64,000 nucleotides of DNA from Cyanodermella asteris (taxonomy: Eukaryota > Ascomycota > Lecanoromycetes > Ostropales > Stictidaceae). Below are positions 9,828 through 20,534 of the stretch, piece after piece. The stretch spans positions 766,980-830,979 of the forward strand of contig UYJD01000011.1 of NCBI GenBank assembly GCA_900618795.1. Direction: 5' to 3'. Below the pieces are notes generated by a model. That model had not been told where the DNA came from and ran no database searches. It was given only the letters and a program-made list of their open reading frames with translations. Both the position numbers and the translations under genes were made by a program. Numbering within the stretch: the first letter of the stretch is position 1; every line of letters starts with the position of its first letter.

Positions 9828-12800
9828 CTAGGCGCCTCCAAAGACCATCAAACTCTCAACCTTTGTCGCCACAAAGCCACGTTCATGCAGCAATTGTCGA
9901 CCCCGATGGAATAGAAACTCCGCCAGGACCATGACGACGATGTTCTCAGACGATATCCCCGCCTCCTTCGACAGCTCCTTCAACAGCACACAGATTCACG
10001 CCGGTCGACAGCACATCATCAACCACCACCACCGATCCGCCCGGGCCCACCACGCCCTTCTCCATCTCGATCCGCCCCTCTTTCTCAACATTCGACGCTA
10101 CGGAGCTCACATAGTCCGGCGAATCGGCGACAGAAACGGTGGGTGGAAGGAGGGGGGGGAGCTTCCTAGCGTTTCCCGAAGAAGCATCATCGGCAAATCC
10201 ACCCGCTTTCGATGGCCGCAATCGCACTGACGTGCTTCCAGTCAGTCTTCCCGGGAAGTGCTTTCTTGAAAGAGGGATGTGGACAGTTGGAGGCCTGAGG
10301 GCTGTTTGAGTGATACCTAGTACGTGATGGAAATGGAAAGTTTTTGCACGGGAAACTTCGGGATCAGATGCACCATTCCGTGTAAATGATGGAGATCTTT
10401 GTGGAAAAGGGGCATGAGGGTGTCTTGTGCGAAAGATCGGGCCTTTTTCGGAGCCGTCGTGGTCGTTGTTGGATATCATACCAGTGCAGTAGCTCGGCTT
10501 TGCTGGTGGTGACTTGGACAGAGAGATGAGCTGTGAGCTGGGTGGCGCGTTGAGCTGCGAGCTAGACCGTCCATGTCGCATTCGCGTTTGATCGGCGACT
10601 TCGACTTTGACTTCAACGACTTTACTCTCGGGTACAAGGTGCGAAAACATGACTACCAGCGCTTCGTCCCTCATCCCGGTAACGATCAGGACGTCGACTT
10701 CCCCTGCGCCATACACCACTTTCTCGGAAACTCCGATTTGGCAGCTCGTGCCGGCGGCGAACCTGATTTTGGAAGAACCTCGTCAGCTCCGACCGAATGA
10801 GCCTCCTTGTAATGGCGATCTCGAAGCAGTAAATCATGGTCCACGGCACTGGTGGCGTCTGCGAAATCCTTCTTCGTTGCGTCACTGATGCTCACAATGT
10901 GAATCCGCATGTTCTCGTGAGCGAAGCAAGTTTTCAAGCGACGCCTTCCAGATTTTGGCACCAGTGGTCTTTGCCGGCCCAGCTTTTTGCCGGTGACGAG
11001 GATGATCCATTTTAAGCGGCACTGGCTTCGGCAGCGGACAAGCATAAGCCAGCACATTCTCGGGATCGAACTTGTATTTTCAGATGTCGCAAACGCTGGA
11101 AATTTGGAGCAAATGCCTTTGCTGCGAGGGGGGCCATCTCTGGGATCTGGTCCCGAGGTCAGTGCTGTACACTCCGCAGCTCACGGGCAATAGGTCCTCG
11201 ACGACCCTGTAGACCCAGTCGATGGCGTCCTGCGCGGACTTTGATCCCACGGATTCCGGGTCGGTCAGCTTTGACTGATCGGATTGCGGCTTCTCTGCCT
11301 CCTGAGGCCAGTTTCCGGTTATCACGCAGGCATGCTCCCAGTCACGACATCCGAATGCTGTCTCGATGGGTGAAACATATTTGACTGTTTCGGCACCGCT
11401 ATGCAGAAGGTGGACATAGCACAGCTTAGAAGGACTATCTCTGACAGTAACAGATAAGCGATAAAGTATATTGGTCAAGCCCCCTCGCCGTAGAAACAGA
11501 CATCGCTTGAACGAAGAAATCTTTCCAACATGAGCACCATGTATGACGGTCATCGGAATATGCATGCCGGCATCGAATAGCTCGACAGGATTCACGTCTA
11601 TGGTTGCACATACCTGACTCCAGGGTCTATCGTTTTGAATCTGTGAAGCCAAAGTGATAGGCCCATCAGCGAAACCAGCGAAGGAAGTGACGCCCAGGAA
11701 CAAGCTGCCAGCTTTTCGAAGCATGTGCAGGTCAACAGACGATGCAGGACCGGTTTGCACCGGAAGATGGATGGCAGAGTTGCGTCCGTCATCTTCGCGT
11801 AGCGAAATGGGAAGTCGAAGCTGCCAAGTCTCAACTTGAAAATCTTGAGCTTCGAAAGTCTTGCAGATGATACCGACCGCAACTCCGAAATTGGTTCCTG
11901 CTCCTTTCATTGCCCATAGAAGAGCCTTTGCATCATCCGGAGCCTTTTCGTCACGGGGAAATAAGTGAGAGGGGACATCGCCAACAAAGTAGACACGGCC
12001 GGAGACCAGACTGACCAGTATCGCGCCGACAACAGAGTCACAAGCAAGGCCATGTAACCTTGCCAGGTGACCGAGGCCACCCTGAAGCATGAGCCCAATG
12101 CCGACTCCAGGACGATCTCCGAGTGGAATGGTCAAGCCGTTTGCCATAAGTGTTTGGATGATGTCGCCTGACTTGCAGCCAGTTTGAATGTGAACCAAGC
12201 GATGATCTTCGGAGCTAGTATTGTCAACGTTACCCTGTGAGAAGATCTGTACATCTCTGAAGGCACTCATGTCAACCGCGACGACTTGTGACCATACGCA
12301 ATGACCGCTGTGACCTCCACCTATCACAGTAATGCCAAAACCATGCTTCAGCGCCCATTGAACGCATTTTTCAACCTCGCCAATGTTTGGAGGCTTGAAA
12401 GTTGCGACTTGCCGATGAGCTTGAGCTGCAGCATTTTCGATGATTCTCTTGTCTCCGAGGGTGGGATCTTGAGATGTAAGCGTTTATAAGGCTGTTGCAT
12501 GCTAATCGAAGATAATCATGACTTCAGGAGAGCGGAAGTAGAGATGGTCTGGCAAGGAAGCGTCATCGCCACGCTCGCGGCACACCTCGCGCCACCGACT
12601 GCGGATTCCGGACACTTGATTGCGGGTTTCGGCGTCGCTCTTCGGAGCAGAATCGGTCAAGAATCTGGTCGGACAATACCCTGTCAAGAACGAAGCGAAA
12701 AGGTCAAGAGCTTCATTCTTTGCTTCGACTCGAGCTTTTCCAGTAAAGCAGGATTTGGTTTGCTGACACGCTAAGCCCTCGATATTCAAGGCCCCATCAC

Positions 12801-13224
12801 GATGGAAGACTGCCACGATCCCGCCTTCAGGTTCTTCTTTGAGGAGCCATAGCGCGTGCTCGATAACCTCGCCTTTGTCATTCAAACCGTACATGCTGTG
12901 GCAGAATAATACAAGATCGAACCTCTCGCCATTGACCTCTCGGCTTTCGTGAGTGAAATGCGATTGAGGGGTCGTGATATTCGTCTGTAGATCCTTGCGA
13001 AGTGAAATTTCAGAGTGCAAATCGAATTGGCGATACAGCAATTGGGTGAGTTGAGGTCCAATGAAGTCTTTATAGATCATTGAACCTGGGCCCCTCATGA
13101 GGTCTTCGAAACAATCATTGTATTGTTGCTCCGAAAGCGGATATTCGCCTGGTGGTGAACTTATCGACAATGCTTGTCTGACGACCTCATCGAGCGCCTG
13201 CTTCAGGTTTTCAAGGGTTGCCAT
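9828..13224 (-). pseudogene. decayed four-part fusion gene: methyltransferase-like / FAD-BBE oxidoreductase / PMVK-like kinase / phosphoribosyltransferase
   Basis: Collinear conserved pieces run along 3.4 kb of the minus strand. (1) 13224-12505 is an HNMT-like methyltransferase part (FDLVLFCHSMYGL; GGIVAVFHRDGAL; PDHLYFRSPEVMIIF); no glycine-rich SAM motif is visible. (2) In the same frame, separated only by TAG at 12502-12504 and TAA at 12484-12486, is an FAD-binding oxidoreductase (VEKCVQWALKHGFGITVIGG, HSGHC, VHIQTGCKSGDIIQTL, GLGHLARLHGLACDSVVGAI, MKGAGTNFGV, and near 11.1 kb FDPENVLAYACPLP). (3) 11.0-10.6 kb is a P-loop kinase resembling phosphomevalonate kinase (IILVTGK; SISDATKKDFADAT; LLRDRHYKEAH; VLIVTGMRDEA). 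(4) 10.5-9.83 kb is a phosphoribosyltransferase (PRPP motif VVVVDDVLSTG, end VESLMVFGGA, TAG 9828-9830). Parts 3 and 4 change frame at least five times. From memory, this four-part order exists as one long protein in other ascomycetes. No product can be expected from this copy beyond fragments. Confidence 0.75.
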
Positions 13225-13575
13225 GATTGGTCCGATAGAGGTGGCATATGACGCGGTTTCAATGTTTTTGATCCACTCAGGGCCGAGGAAGGTGCGAGAT
13301 CTCGCTGAGAGTTGCTGTCACAGAAGACAATAAGGAAGCAGGAGAACGAGCAAGCACGGGGCTTATGAAATAGATCAGAGCTTGTTGATCGGTTGCTGAC
13401 GGCAGCGGAGAGACGGCCGGCGCAGTCTATGATACGTTCCGTAGATGAATGCACCAAATCAAAGTACCCGGGATTACAAGAATTGTCCTGTATCCCGAGC
13501 GGGCATCCAGCATTAGGAGCCGGTGTGTTGATGGTCTGCCGCTTACCGTCCCACTTCGGCCTCTGCTTCTGATTT
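13225..13575. other. spacer between two decayed genes
   Basis: Nothing recognisable. It would have carried the promoter of the fusion gene and the 3' end of the GTP cyclohydrolase relic. Confidence 0.4.
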
Positions 13576-14621
13576 TCAGTCATGTCCGGGACGGGTTTTT
13601 AGCAGCGAAGATAGTTGCACGAATCTGTTGAAACAATATTGAAGCTCTCGTCTCCAATCGCAAATGCGTGGCTTCTGTAGTCGTTGTCGTTCCTTCATCG
13701 GCGACAGTAGTTCCGTCCGCACACGGTCATCGGTCTTCACGAGTCCAAGCATATAGCTCGTCCTGGTTGTGCTCTGACTTTGCTGCACCCCACGCATCAC
13801 CATGCACATATGTGAGCATTCCAGGATGACCGCGACACCTGCAGACTTCAGAACCTTGTCAATAGCTGCCACGATCTGTGCTGTCAACCGTTCTTGCACC
13901 TGAAGTCTCCCTGAGAACATTTTCGCGATGCAAGCAAACATTGAGAGTCCAAGGACGCAACCGTTTGGTATGTAGCCGATGTGCATCTGTGCAACGTTAG
14001 CTCCCGCTTGCCGACTTCGCTGAAGCGTTGCCTCAGCCTCCAATCATATCTTTCCAATGAAAGGCACTAAATGGTGCTCGCAAAGGCTGCGGATATCAAT
14101 GTCCCATACAATAACCATCTCCCTGTGGTGTTCGTTGAAGACTGTCCCGTTCACAATGTCATCTAAACTCTGATGATAGCCCTTGGTGAAGTGAAGCATT
14201 GCCTTCGCATATCTCTCAGGCGTCTTGAATAGCCCTTCACGGTCAGGCTCTTCGCCGGTGGATTTGACGATGATTGAGCCGCACCGACCAATTCCTGCAG
14301 TCGGCTAGCAGTCGCTGGGTTTTCTGTTAGCTGGAGCCACTCGTTCGTGCTGTGTGGTGGGTGTGACAGCTTGGAGAGATCTTGATTCGTAGAGGCGGTG
14401 TCCTTGCCGATATCGACGGACGGCGCTGTCGTATTGGAAGCGGGTGGAACCGCAACGGGAGGATTTGGCGGCTGCGTTTTCGTATCCTTGCTGGAAGACT
14501 CTGACGTACGGGTGTCCGTAGCCGCCTATTTGCCCGCACTGGGATCGCAGTTTTGGGGCTACAGGGGAGAGAACCCTGTAGAGTGCGGTAGGGCGTCGTG
14601 TAGCTGAGCGGCATCGGTCAT
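13576..14621 (-). pseudogene. decayed GTP cyclohydrolase I
   Basis: From ATG 14621 (MTDAAQL) the frame meets two TAG codons within about 30 codons, then a Ser/Pro/Thr-rich leader typical of fungal enzymes. In another frame the catalytic domain begins: [20 protein letters not shown], then [17 protein letters not shown] and [13 protein letters not shown] with its zinc-site Cys and His. The second half (MHIGYIPNGCVLGLSMF; GRLQVQERLTAQIV; ILECSHMCMVMRGVQQ; TDDRVRTELLS) follows after what looks like a former 63-nt intron (13987-14049). That intron keeps a CTAAC branch site and CAG acceptor but begins AT instead of GT, so unspliced RNA would hit a TGA at once. The usual KFARIAEMFSRR helix reads MFACIAKMFSGR. 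The family makes dihydroneopterin triphosphate for folate and pterins, so a working copy presumably lies elsewhere. Confidence 0.85.
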
Positions 14622-17378
14622 CCTAGAGCCTTCACTCCCCTTTTCATACTTCTCTCACGGAACCCTTCAAACAACAAATAGCTCGCCGTTTATACTGTTT
14701 GTATTCCGCGACAGCAAACGCAACTTCTCCGATAAACATGAGACGCCAGGGGATCTTTGTATCCAAGGATCCATCTCCAATACTAAAGTGTTGAATATAC
14801 CCCTAAAAGCGCAAACGCGCCGGGCTTCACGAGTAAATCCCAGAACCTCCCCGTACATCAATCTCGACAGCCGGCAACCTCCAGCCAGCACGCGGCAGCG
14901 GTGCTCGCATATTTCGCAAACACCAGATTCGAGACGACACATTTACCTTGGCAGCCAGGCCACGGCGAATGCCAAAAGGTATCGCTTTTGTCTGTCTGAT
15001 AATATGGAAGGCGGGAGACTTTATTTTGTGTGACAATTCTGGTGTGCTGGCTCGTGGTTGACCGTGTAAGGCCGATATGGTTGCGACCTGGATGCTTGAC
15101 GGTGCATGCGTGTTGATCGCAATTGCTTGGGAGCAAAAGGGATTGATTGGCCAGGCTGTGTAGCGGTACCGTCTGGAGATACGTGAGAAGAGACATACGT
15201 TCTGTGAAAAGAGGCGTGGTGTTTCTGTACTCCGTCGGGTGGTTCGTTCGTCCGCTCCGAGCCTACCTATCCCTGGTCGTCATTCGTCTGTCTTGATTTC
15301 GACTATCAGCAGATGCTAGAGAAGATATAGACACCCTCTTGATGCCGGGAACGAAGACAGCTCAGCAAGTGGTGTTAAAATCACTTAGTTGATCTTTGCA
15401 AGACACGTAGAAGCCAGCTGTTTCACGAGAAAGTTGGTCCACACTCTCAACATCTGCACTGAATAACGTCGTATCATTGCAAATCTCCTATTTACTTTCT
15501 TTCCTCCGCTCAAACGAGCGTATTCCAACATTTCTTCAAAGAACGACTTCGCGGTCAAGTTCCCTCCCATCGCAAACTCTGTTTTTCGTTTCCTTCCATT
15601 CCACCACACTCTCAGGCTCCACACAAGGTGAACCGCTCCACTACCCGTTCTCTCTCTTTCCAAAATTCCCATGCGCGCGCACCGCCAGAAAAATGCACCG
15701 TCCGAGAGCAACAAAGCGGACCGCACGAGATCTGCACTCACAGCGCGAGCCAAGGCTCAGCAGGCCTCCATGCAGATTCCGCACAATATGGCTGTCGCCA
15801 AACATTACATGACGGGTTTCCGACGGATAGCTTCAAACACGGCCGGCTCAGGGATGCCTGAGATAATAAATTTTTCCCTCGAGCACCCCCCTTTATTTTT
15901 TTGCGGACTCCTACTTCCGAGCCTTGTACGTCGACCTCCAGACCCACGAACCCCGATCTGATCTGATCTCATCAATCCCCAAATCCTCCCCCTGGAACGA
16001 GACGAAAAAAATATTAAAAAATTCGTAACGCTGCAACCGGAGGCGAAGGAGATGAGATGGATCACCGACCAGAGTCCGTGTCTGCAGGGATGTACTAGCT
16101 CCAAGACTCCCCTCCCCAACACGCCCGCCACAGCTCCAGCACTCGACATGCAACTCGACCATCCTCCTATGTGACGCATCCCGGACCACGGTCGCAGCAG
16201 CAGGGCTCCCGACGGCCAAATCGGGAGGGCGCGCAGTGGGGTCAACGGGATGCGCGCGAACAAAGAAAACCAAACCAGAACATCCCGATTCCAACCGTCG
16301 AGAAGTTATCAAAAACCGGGTTTCTGTACGTACGAGGGAAGCAAAGTGTGTACGCGAGGGCGGAGCCTAAGCATCAAACACTCACACGCACACATTACCC
16401 CTCGGCACGGCGAACCGATGTCGAAATGAGGCGGGAAGGGAATCGCAAATTCGGATGACGGATGTGGTTTTCGTTCGAAAAAAAAAAAGGAGCGAGGACG
16501 GTCGAAGACGGAGGCTGGAGGAGAGCAGGTTAGTGATATCTCAAAACGGTCTCTGGAACGCCGACAATGAACCATCGCCCCGCTAATTCTCCAAACAACC
16601 AAAAAGGCCGAATGGGAAAAAAGGAAAGCGACGGCCTCTAGCCGCAGCTCAGTGTCAAAAGAAACACCGGAGGGCCCGAGATGCCGGAAACGCACTGAAT
16701 GCGTATCCCAATCCAGACCAAGAATCGTAGATTTCAGTCGTGATTGAAAGGAGAGGACCATTTCGCCTCCACAGGACACAATAACAATGTCCTGTGCTTT
16801 TTTTAATAATAATATTCAAAAGATCTCTGACGCCGGTGGCCATCCAACCAACCAGCCAAAGACGGAAAAGACTGCCCTTTCCTTGCGTGCGCGCAGTCTC
16901 GTTACTCCAAAATTCGGTCATCGTGTCGTGAAAAACGTCTTCGAGCAAGAAATAGTGCAGCACTCCCTTCCCTACAGCACACCTCGCAAACCCCACAAAC
17001 TCTTGCGGGTTCATCCCGCATCGGTAAGAAACCCCCGCAGCGGCGAGAAGGTCAGACAAAAAAAATTGTCAATGTGATTCGACTGCAACCCAGCCAAGCT
17101 CGACTCGACTCGATTGGAGGAAAGCTCAAAACGCTCAACTCCAAATCGAGGAATTTTAACCGGAGAATCTCACCACACCAACATGCCTGACACCCGCCGA
17201 ACGGTCACCGGAAGGAGAAATTCGCGCAGAAAATATTTTTGCGAGTGCGAGGTGGCGAGAAAGGCAAAGGCGTAAGATACGCCCCGCGTAATGGGGGGAC
17301 AAGTCTGGATGACCTCGCCTCGTGTGTAGCCGCTGAAGACACCTCGCCACCCACCTGGATAGGGATCACTGGGTGGAT

Positions 17379-17391
17379 GGGGGGGGGGGGG
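17379..17391. repeat. 13-nt G homopolymer
   Basis: An uninterrupted run of 13 G on the plus strand, prone to length change and to sequencing error. Confidence 0.9.
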
Positions 17392-17611
17392 AGCTTCGGG
17401 CTTGAGGGGTCATCACGCGCAGACGGCGTTATGCCAGTGCGCCATGCATAAAAAATAAAGTCGACGGAACAAACAAGGACAAGCTGTCGTTCTTTGTTCG
17501 ATCGTCTCGCTCTCGATTCGGGAGTGAAGCAAGCCCGGGGCTCGGCGGCGCAAATCGGGTTTGACTTCGGTCCCGCTTGTCGAGGCGTGGATATGTCCGT
17601 TGAAATGGACC

Positions 17612-17640
17612 GGGGGGGGGTTGATTTTGATTTTGATTTT
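17612..17640. repeat. G9 run followed by three GATTTT units
   Basis: Nine G, TT, then three perfect GATTTT hexamers (17623-17640) running into GGGG. A small microsatellite downstream of PRM1. Confidence 0.85.
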
Positions 17641-18173
17641 GGGGTTTCTCTTTGGTTGTTGGGTATGCTTTCTTGGTGTTTCATGACATCGAAGGTGACG
17701 AGATTCGGTTGGCTGTCAGGCAAAGTTGGATCAGCTAGTGCTCTACATTATAGGGTTGCGACATTTGTAATTTGTGCGCCAGAGCTTATTTGACGCACAA
17801 GGGCATGAGCACAGGGATGTTTGGATTTTACATGATTCGTTCTTGGGCATCATAAATGCCCACAATCGTCCCGCGGAGCATTTTTACATTTCCAAAGACG
17901 TCGACCTCAAAAAGTTCATTTAACCCATCACATGCCAAAAAATTGTAAAAGTATTGAGCAAAAAAAGAAAACACAAGAATCTAACCTATCACGCCGTGAG
18001 GCATTCCATTCCGTTGCTCCAAATCGTTTGGAGAAGCTTCTAATTAGAAAAGAAAAATGTCGTTTGGACGCAACACCTCATATTGCGCTTGCGTGGGGGG
18101 ATTTTATTTCGTCGTCCTCAAGTAAAGAGACCAAAAGCCAAGAAAGAAAGGTCGTTGTAAAAAATTCGTTGCC

Positions 18174-20534
18174 TCAGAACACGTAGCCGTTCCCATTCTT
18201 CTCGTTCGTGTAGTTTACGTTATGGAACGGATTGTTCTGGTTCTGGTTGTACGTGTCAGAGTCGTGCGTCGAGCCGGTCATGGCGTGGCCCAGCTTTTCG
18301 TTCTGATACACCTCCTCCTCTTCCTCCTCGGTCGAGTTTGGGAACCGAGCTTGGAAAGCCGGGACCCGCTTCTCGTACGCCGGCGGCGCAGTGTCTGTGG
18401 GAGGTGGCTGATGAGGTATGATCGGACCGGTCGAGTTTGATCGCTCGCTCATCTCATAGTCAGAGTTGCGGTTCGATCGCGCACCCTCGTGTCCTTGGCT
18501 CGTGTTGTCTTCGACCATACCGGGAGCGACGTCGCCAGCATAGGTGGCACCACCTTCGGCACGGGTCTTGCTCGAGCGAGCGTAGCTGTAAGCCACGCGA
18601 CCCAGACCCATGAGGACGAGGACAAAGTAAAGGATTAGAAGGGACAAAGCTAGGAGGGCTTCGGTGCGGATTCCGGAGGCGATCTTGTCGGCTAGCTTGG
18701 TGACGACGGCGGTGATCTTGTCAGCTGCATCATCACCGGGGTCCGCGAGGAAGCTGTTGTTCTGGCCGGTGCCGGTGGTCTTGTTGGTGGAGATTGAGGC
18801 TTGGGCGCCGGCGGAGAAGGTGTCATTGGGGAACATTGGGAACTCGACGTAGGCGTGGTCCGAAACCCAGGTCAGCGCGTTCTCGACGGCTTCGACCTTG
18901 AGGCCGATGAGGCACTTATAGACGTCCATGATGGGTTGGTAGAGGACGGTGCCGCCGAAGGTTTTGTTGAGGGCTCCGACCATGTCGTCGACGAAGACGT
19001 TCAAGGTGTTGTTCACGGCGTGAGTTGAGGTGTTGACCCATCCGAAGACATCGTGGTTGATCTTGGCATTGGTGTTGTTGATGACCGTGTTGGTGCCATT
19101 GGCCCACTTCGCCGAAGCGTTGTTGAGCGCGTAGATGACCTTGTCCGCGAACTCGCCGATGTCGCCGGCAAGTTCTGGAACTTCATGCTGGACAGCCTTC
19201 AGGATGGAGTATTGGCAGAGAGCCGAGAACAGCCCAGCCAGAGCAATGGAGAGCAGAACGAGAGCCGGAACTGATGTGATGTAGGCAACGAACCAGCGAA
19301 CCAAGAGTTGCATCTTCGGGTTGCTGAACTTCTGACCGATCTTGATACCAGTGTATGAAGTCCATGGCCGGGAAGCAATGTAGACTTTGTCAATGTTGTC
19401 AACGGCGTGAATCTGCATGTGCGAGGCGTACGTCTGCATCGAGCGCCAGCGTCTGATCTCCATAACCGCCATCGGGAAGCAAGCAGCGATTGCAGCAATC
19501 ACGAGAACGACAATGAAGATCTTGCGAGCGGTGTTGGCAAGGTCATACAAGCCCTGAAAGAAGCTGTTGATTCCATCGTTGTCGTTGCAGAAAGTCAGCT
19601 GCTCACGTTCCGGCACCGGGAAGACATTTCGATCGAAGCTGTATGTGCCGAGCGACTCGTTCATGAGCTTCTTGATTTCCTCAAACGGGAGGCGGAGCAG
19701 GTTGTTGGTCGTGTTCTTGACATCATCGAAGGTGGGAATTTCCTTTTGCAACTTGTCCAACGCATCGTTGGCAGAGGTCGGGATCTGGAGATTGTTCATC
19801 GCGTTGATCTCTTGGCTCAGATCGAGCTCCTTCGGCTTGGCAGCGTCGCCTGTGAGAACACTAGCGACTGTGTTGATGGCGTTCTCGAACTTGTCCAAAG
19901 CATTCGCGAAATCGGTCATTGCACCAGCGATGTCGTTGCTGATACCCTTCATGGTCGTGTTCAGGTATTTGGTGATGTCTTCCGCAGCGCCAAGAAGCAC
20001 ATGCAAGCTGCCAGTAACGGCAAAGGTGATAAGACATTCGTAGAGTCCAATGTACATGTTAACCCAGAAGACGAAGATTTCCTCTGCAGCAGTAACAATG
20101 TCGAATAGACCAGCGTGTAGTCCGTTGACAGCCTTCTCGACGCCATTCGCGGCCAGACCGTTGACTCCAGAAGCCATGTAGTGGGGGAGAGAAGCCATGT
20201 TGCTTCCCAAGCTTTCGACGGTGGTGCAAGCGCTCAGGGCCTGAGCCTTTGCGTCGTCGATATCGTCGTGTAGAGAACCAAGAGAAATAAGGACTCGTGC
20301 GAGCACGAGCAGAATCAAAACCGTCCAACGGTTGATCCAGACCTGCGACAGGCGGGATCGAAGCCCGAGATAGGGCTTGATGTCCTGAAGAGAGTGCATG
20401 GCAGCACGAGGCACGCCGGTCTGGGCGTCCTGTGCAGCGTAGTCTTCTCGCATCCCATGGTCGCCAGCGGAGAGAGACGAATGGGTGGGCGGGAAAGAGG
20501 GAGTAGGGTAATGAGCGGTCTGCGTGTGGTCCAT
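18174..20534 (-). CDS. PRM1: plasma membrane fusion protein PRM1
   Basis: A 786-residue single-exon membrane protein starting MDHTQTAHYP. It has the Prm1 layout: a Pro-rich N-terminus, LQDIKPYLGLRSRLSQVWIN immediately before the first membrane helix (about residues 70-88), and further helices seen as YIGLYECLITFAVTGSLHVL, IFIVVLVIAAIAACFPMAV, VPALVLLSIALAGLFSAL and LALSLLILYFVLVLMGLG. Between the last pairs lie large loops with many N-x-S/T sites (NNTNAK, NASAKW, NTSTHA, NKTTGT), expected for extracytoplasmic loops. The C-terminus is hydrophilic and acidic (STEEEEEEVYQNEK). Prm1 acts at the plasma membrane of mating cells during cell fusion. Length and topology are normal. Confidence 0.93.
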   Translation of the reverse strand: MDHTQTAHYPTPSFPPTHSSLSAGDHGMREDYAAQDAQTGVPRAAMHSLQDIKPYLGLRSRLSQVWINRWTVLILLVLARVLISLGSLHDDIDDAKAQALSACTTVESLGSNMASLPHYMASGVNGLAANGVEKAVNGLHAGLFDIVTAAEEIFVFWVNMYIGLYECLITFAVTGSLHVLLGAAEDITKYLNTTMKGISNDIAGAMTDFANALDKFENAINTVASVLTGDAAKPKELDLSQEINAMNNLQIPTSANDALDKLQKEIPTFDDVKNTTNNLLRLPFEEIKKLMNESLGTYSFDRNVFPVPEREQLTFCNDNDGINSFFQGLYDLANTARKIFIVVLVIAAIAACFPMAVMEIRRWRSMQTYASHMQIHAVDNIDKVYIASRPWTSYTGIKIGQKFSNPKMQLLVRWFVAYITSVPALVLLSIALAGLFSALCQYSILKAVQHEVPELAGDIGEFADKVIYALNNASAKWANGTNTVINNTNAKINHDVFGWVNTSTHAVNNTLNVFVDDMVGALNKTFGGTVLYQPIMDVYKCLIGLKVEAVENALTWVSDHAYVEFPMFPNDTFSAGAQASISTNKTTGTGQNNSFLADPGDDAADKITAVVTKLADKIASGIRTEALLALSLLILYFVLVLMGLGRVAYSYARSSKTRAEGGATYAGDVAPGMVEDNTSQGHEGARSNRNSDYEMSERSNSTGPIIPHQPPPTDTAPPAYEKRVPAFQARFPNSTEEEEEEVYQNEKLGHAMTGSTHDSDTYNQNQNNPFHNVNYTNEKNGNGYVF

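Larger units (their letters stand above)
14622..18173. other. gene-poor interval with homopolymer runs
   Basis: 3.5 kb without a recognisable gene. It contains A- and G-runs and an interrupted AT-rich patch (about 16.0 kb). The right third is the 3' flank of PRM1. A 96-codon plus-strand frame at 15671-15961 is the longest semi-plausible one but resembles nothing known to me. Confidence 0.45.

Noticed and set aside
13987-14049. AT-AC (U12-type) intron in the GTP cyclohydrolase relic
   Set aside because: The 3' end is CAG and the 5' end ATATGA does not fit the U12 consensus; a mutated GT donor is simpler.
19407-20108. 233-codon frame antisense to PRM1
   Set aside because: Overlaps a well-conserved membrane protein and resembles nothing known.
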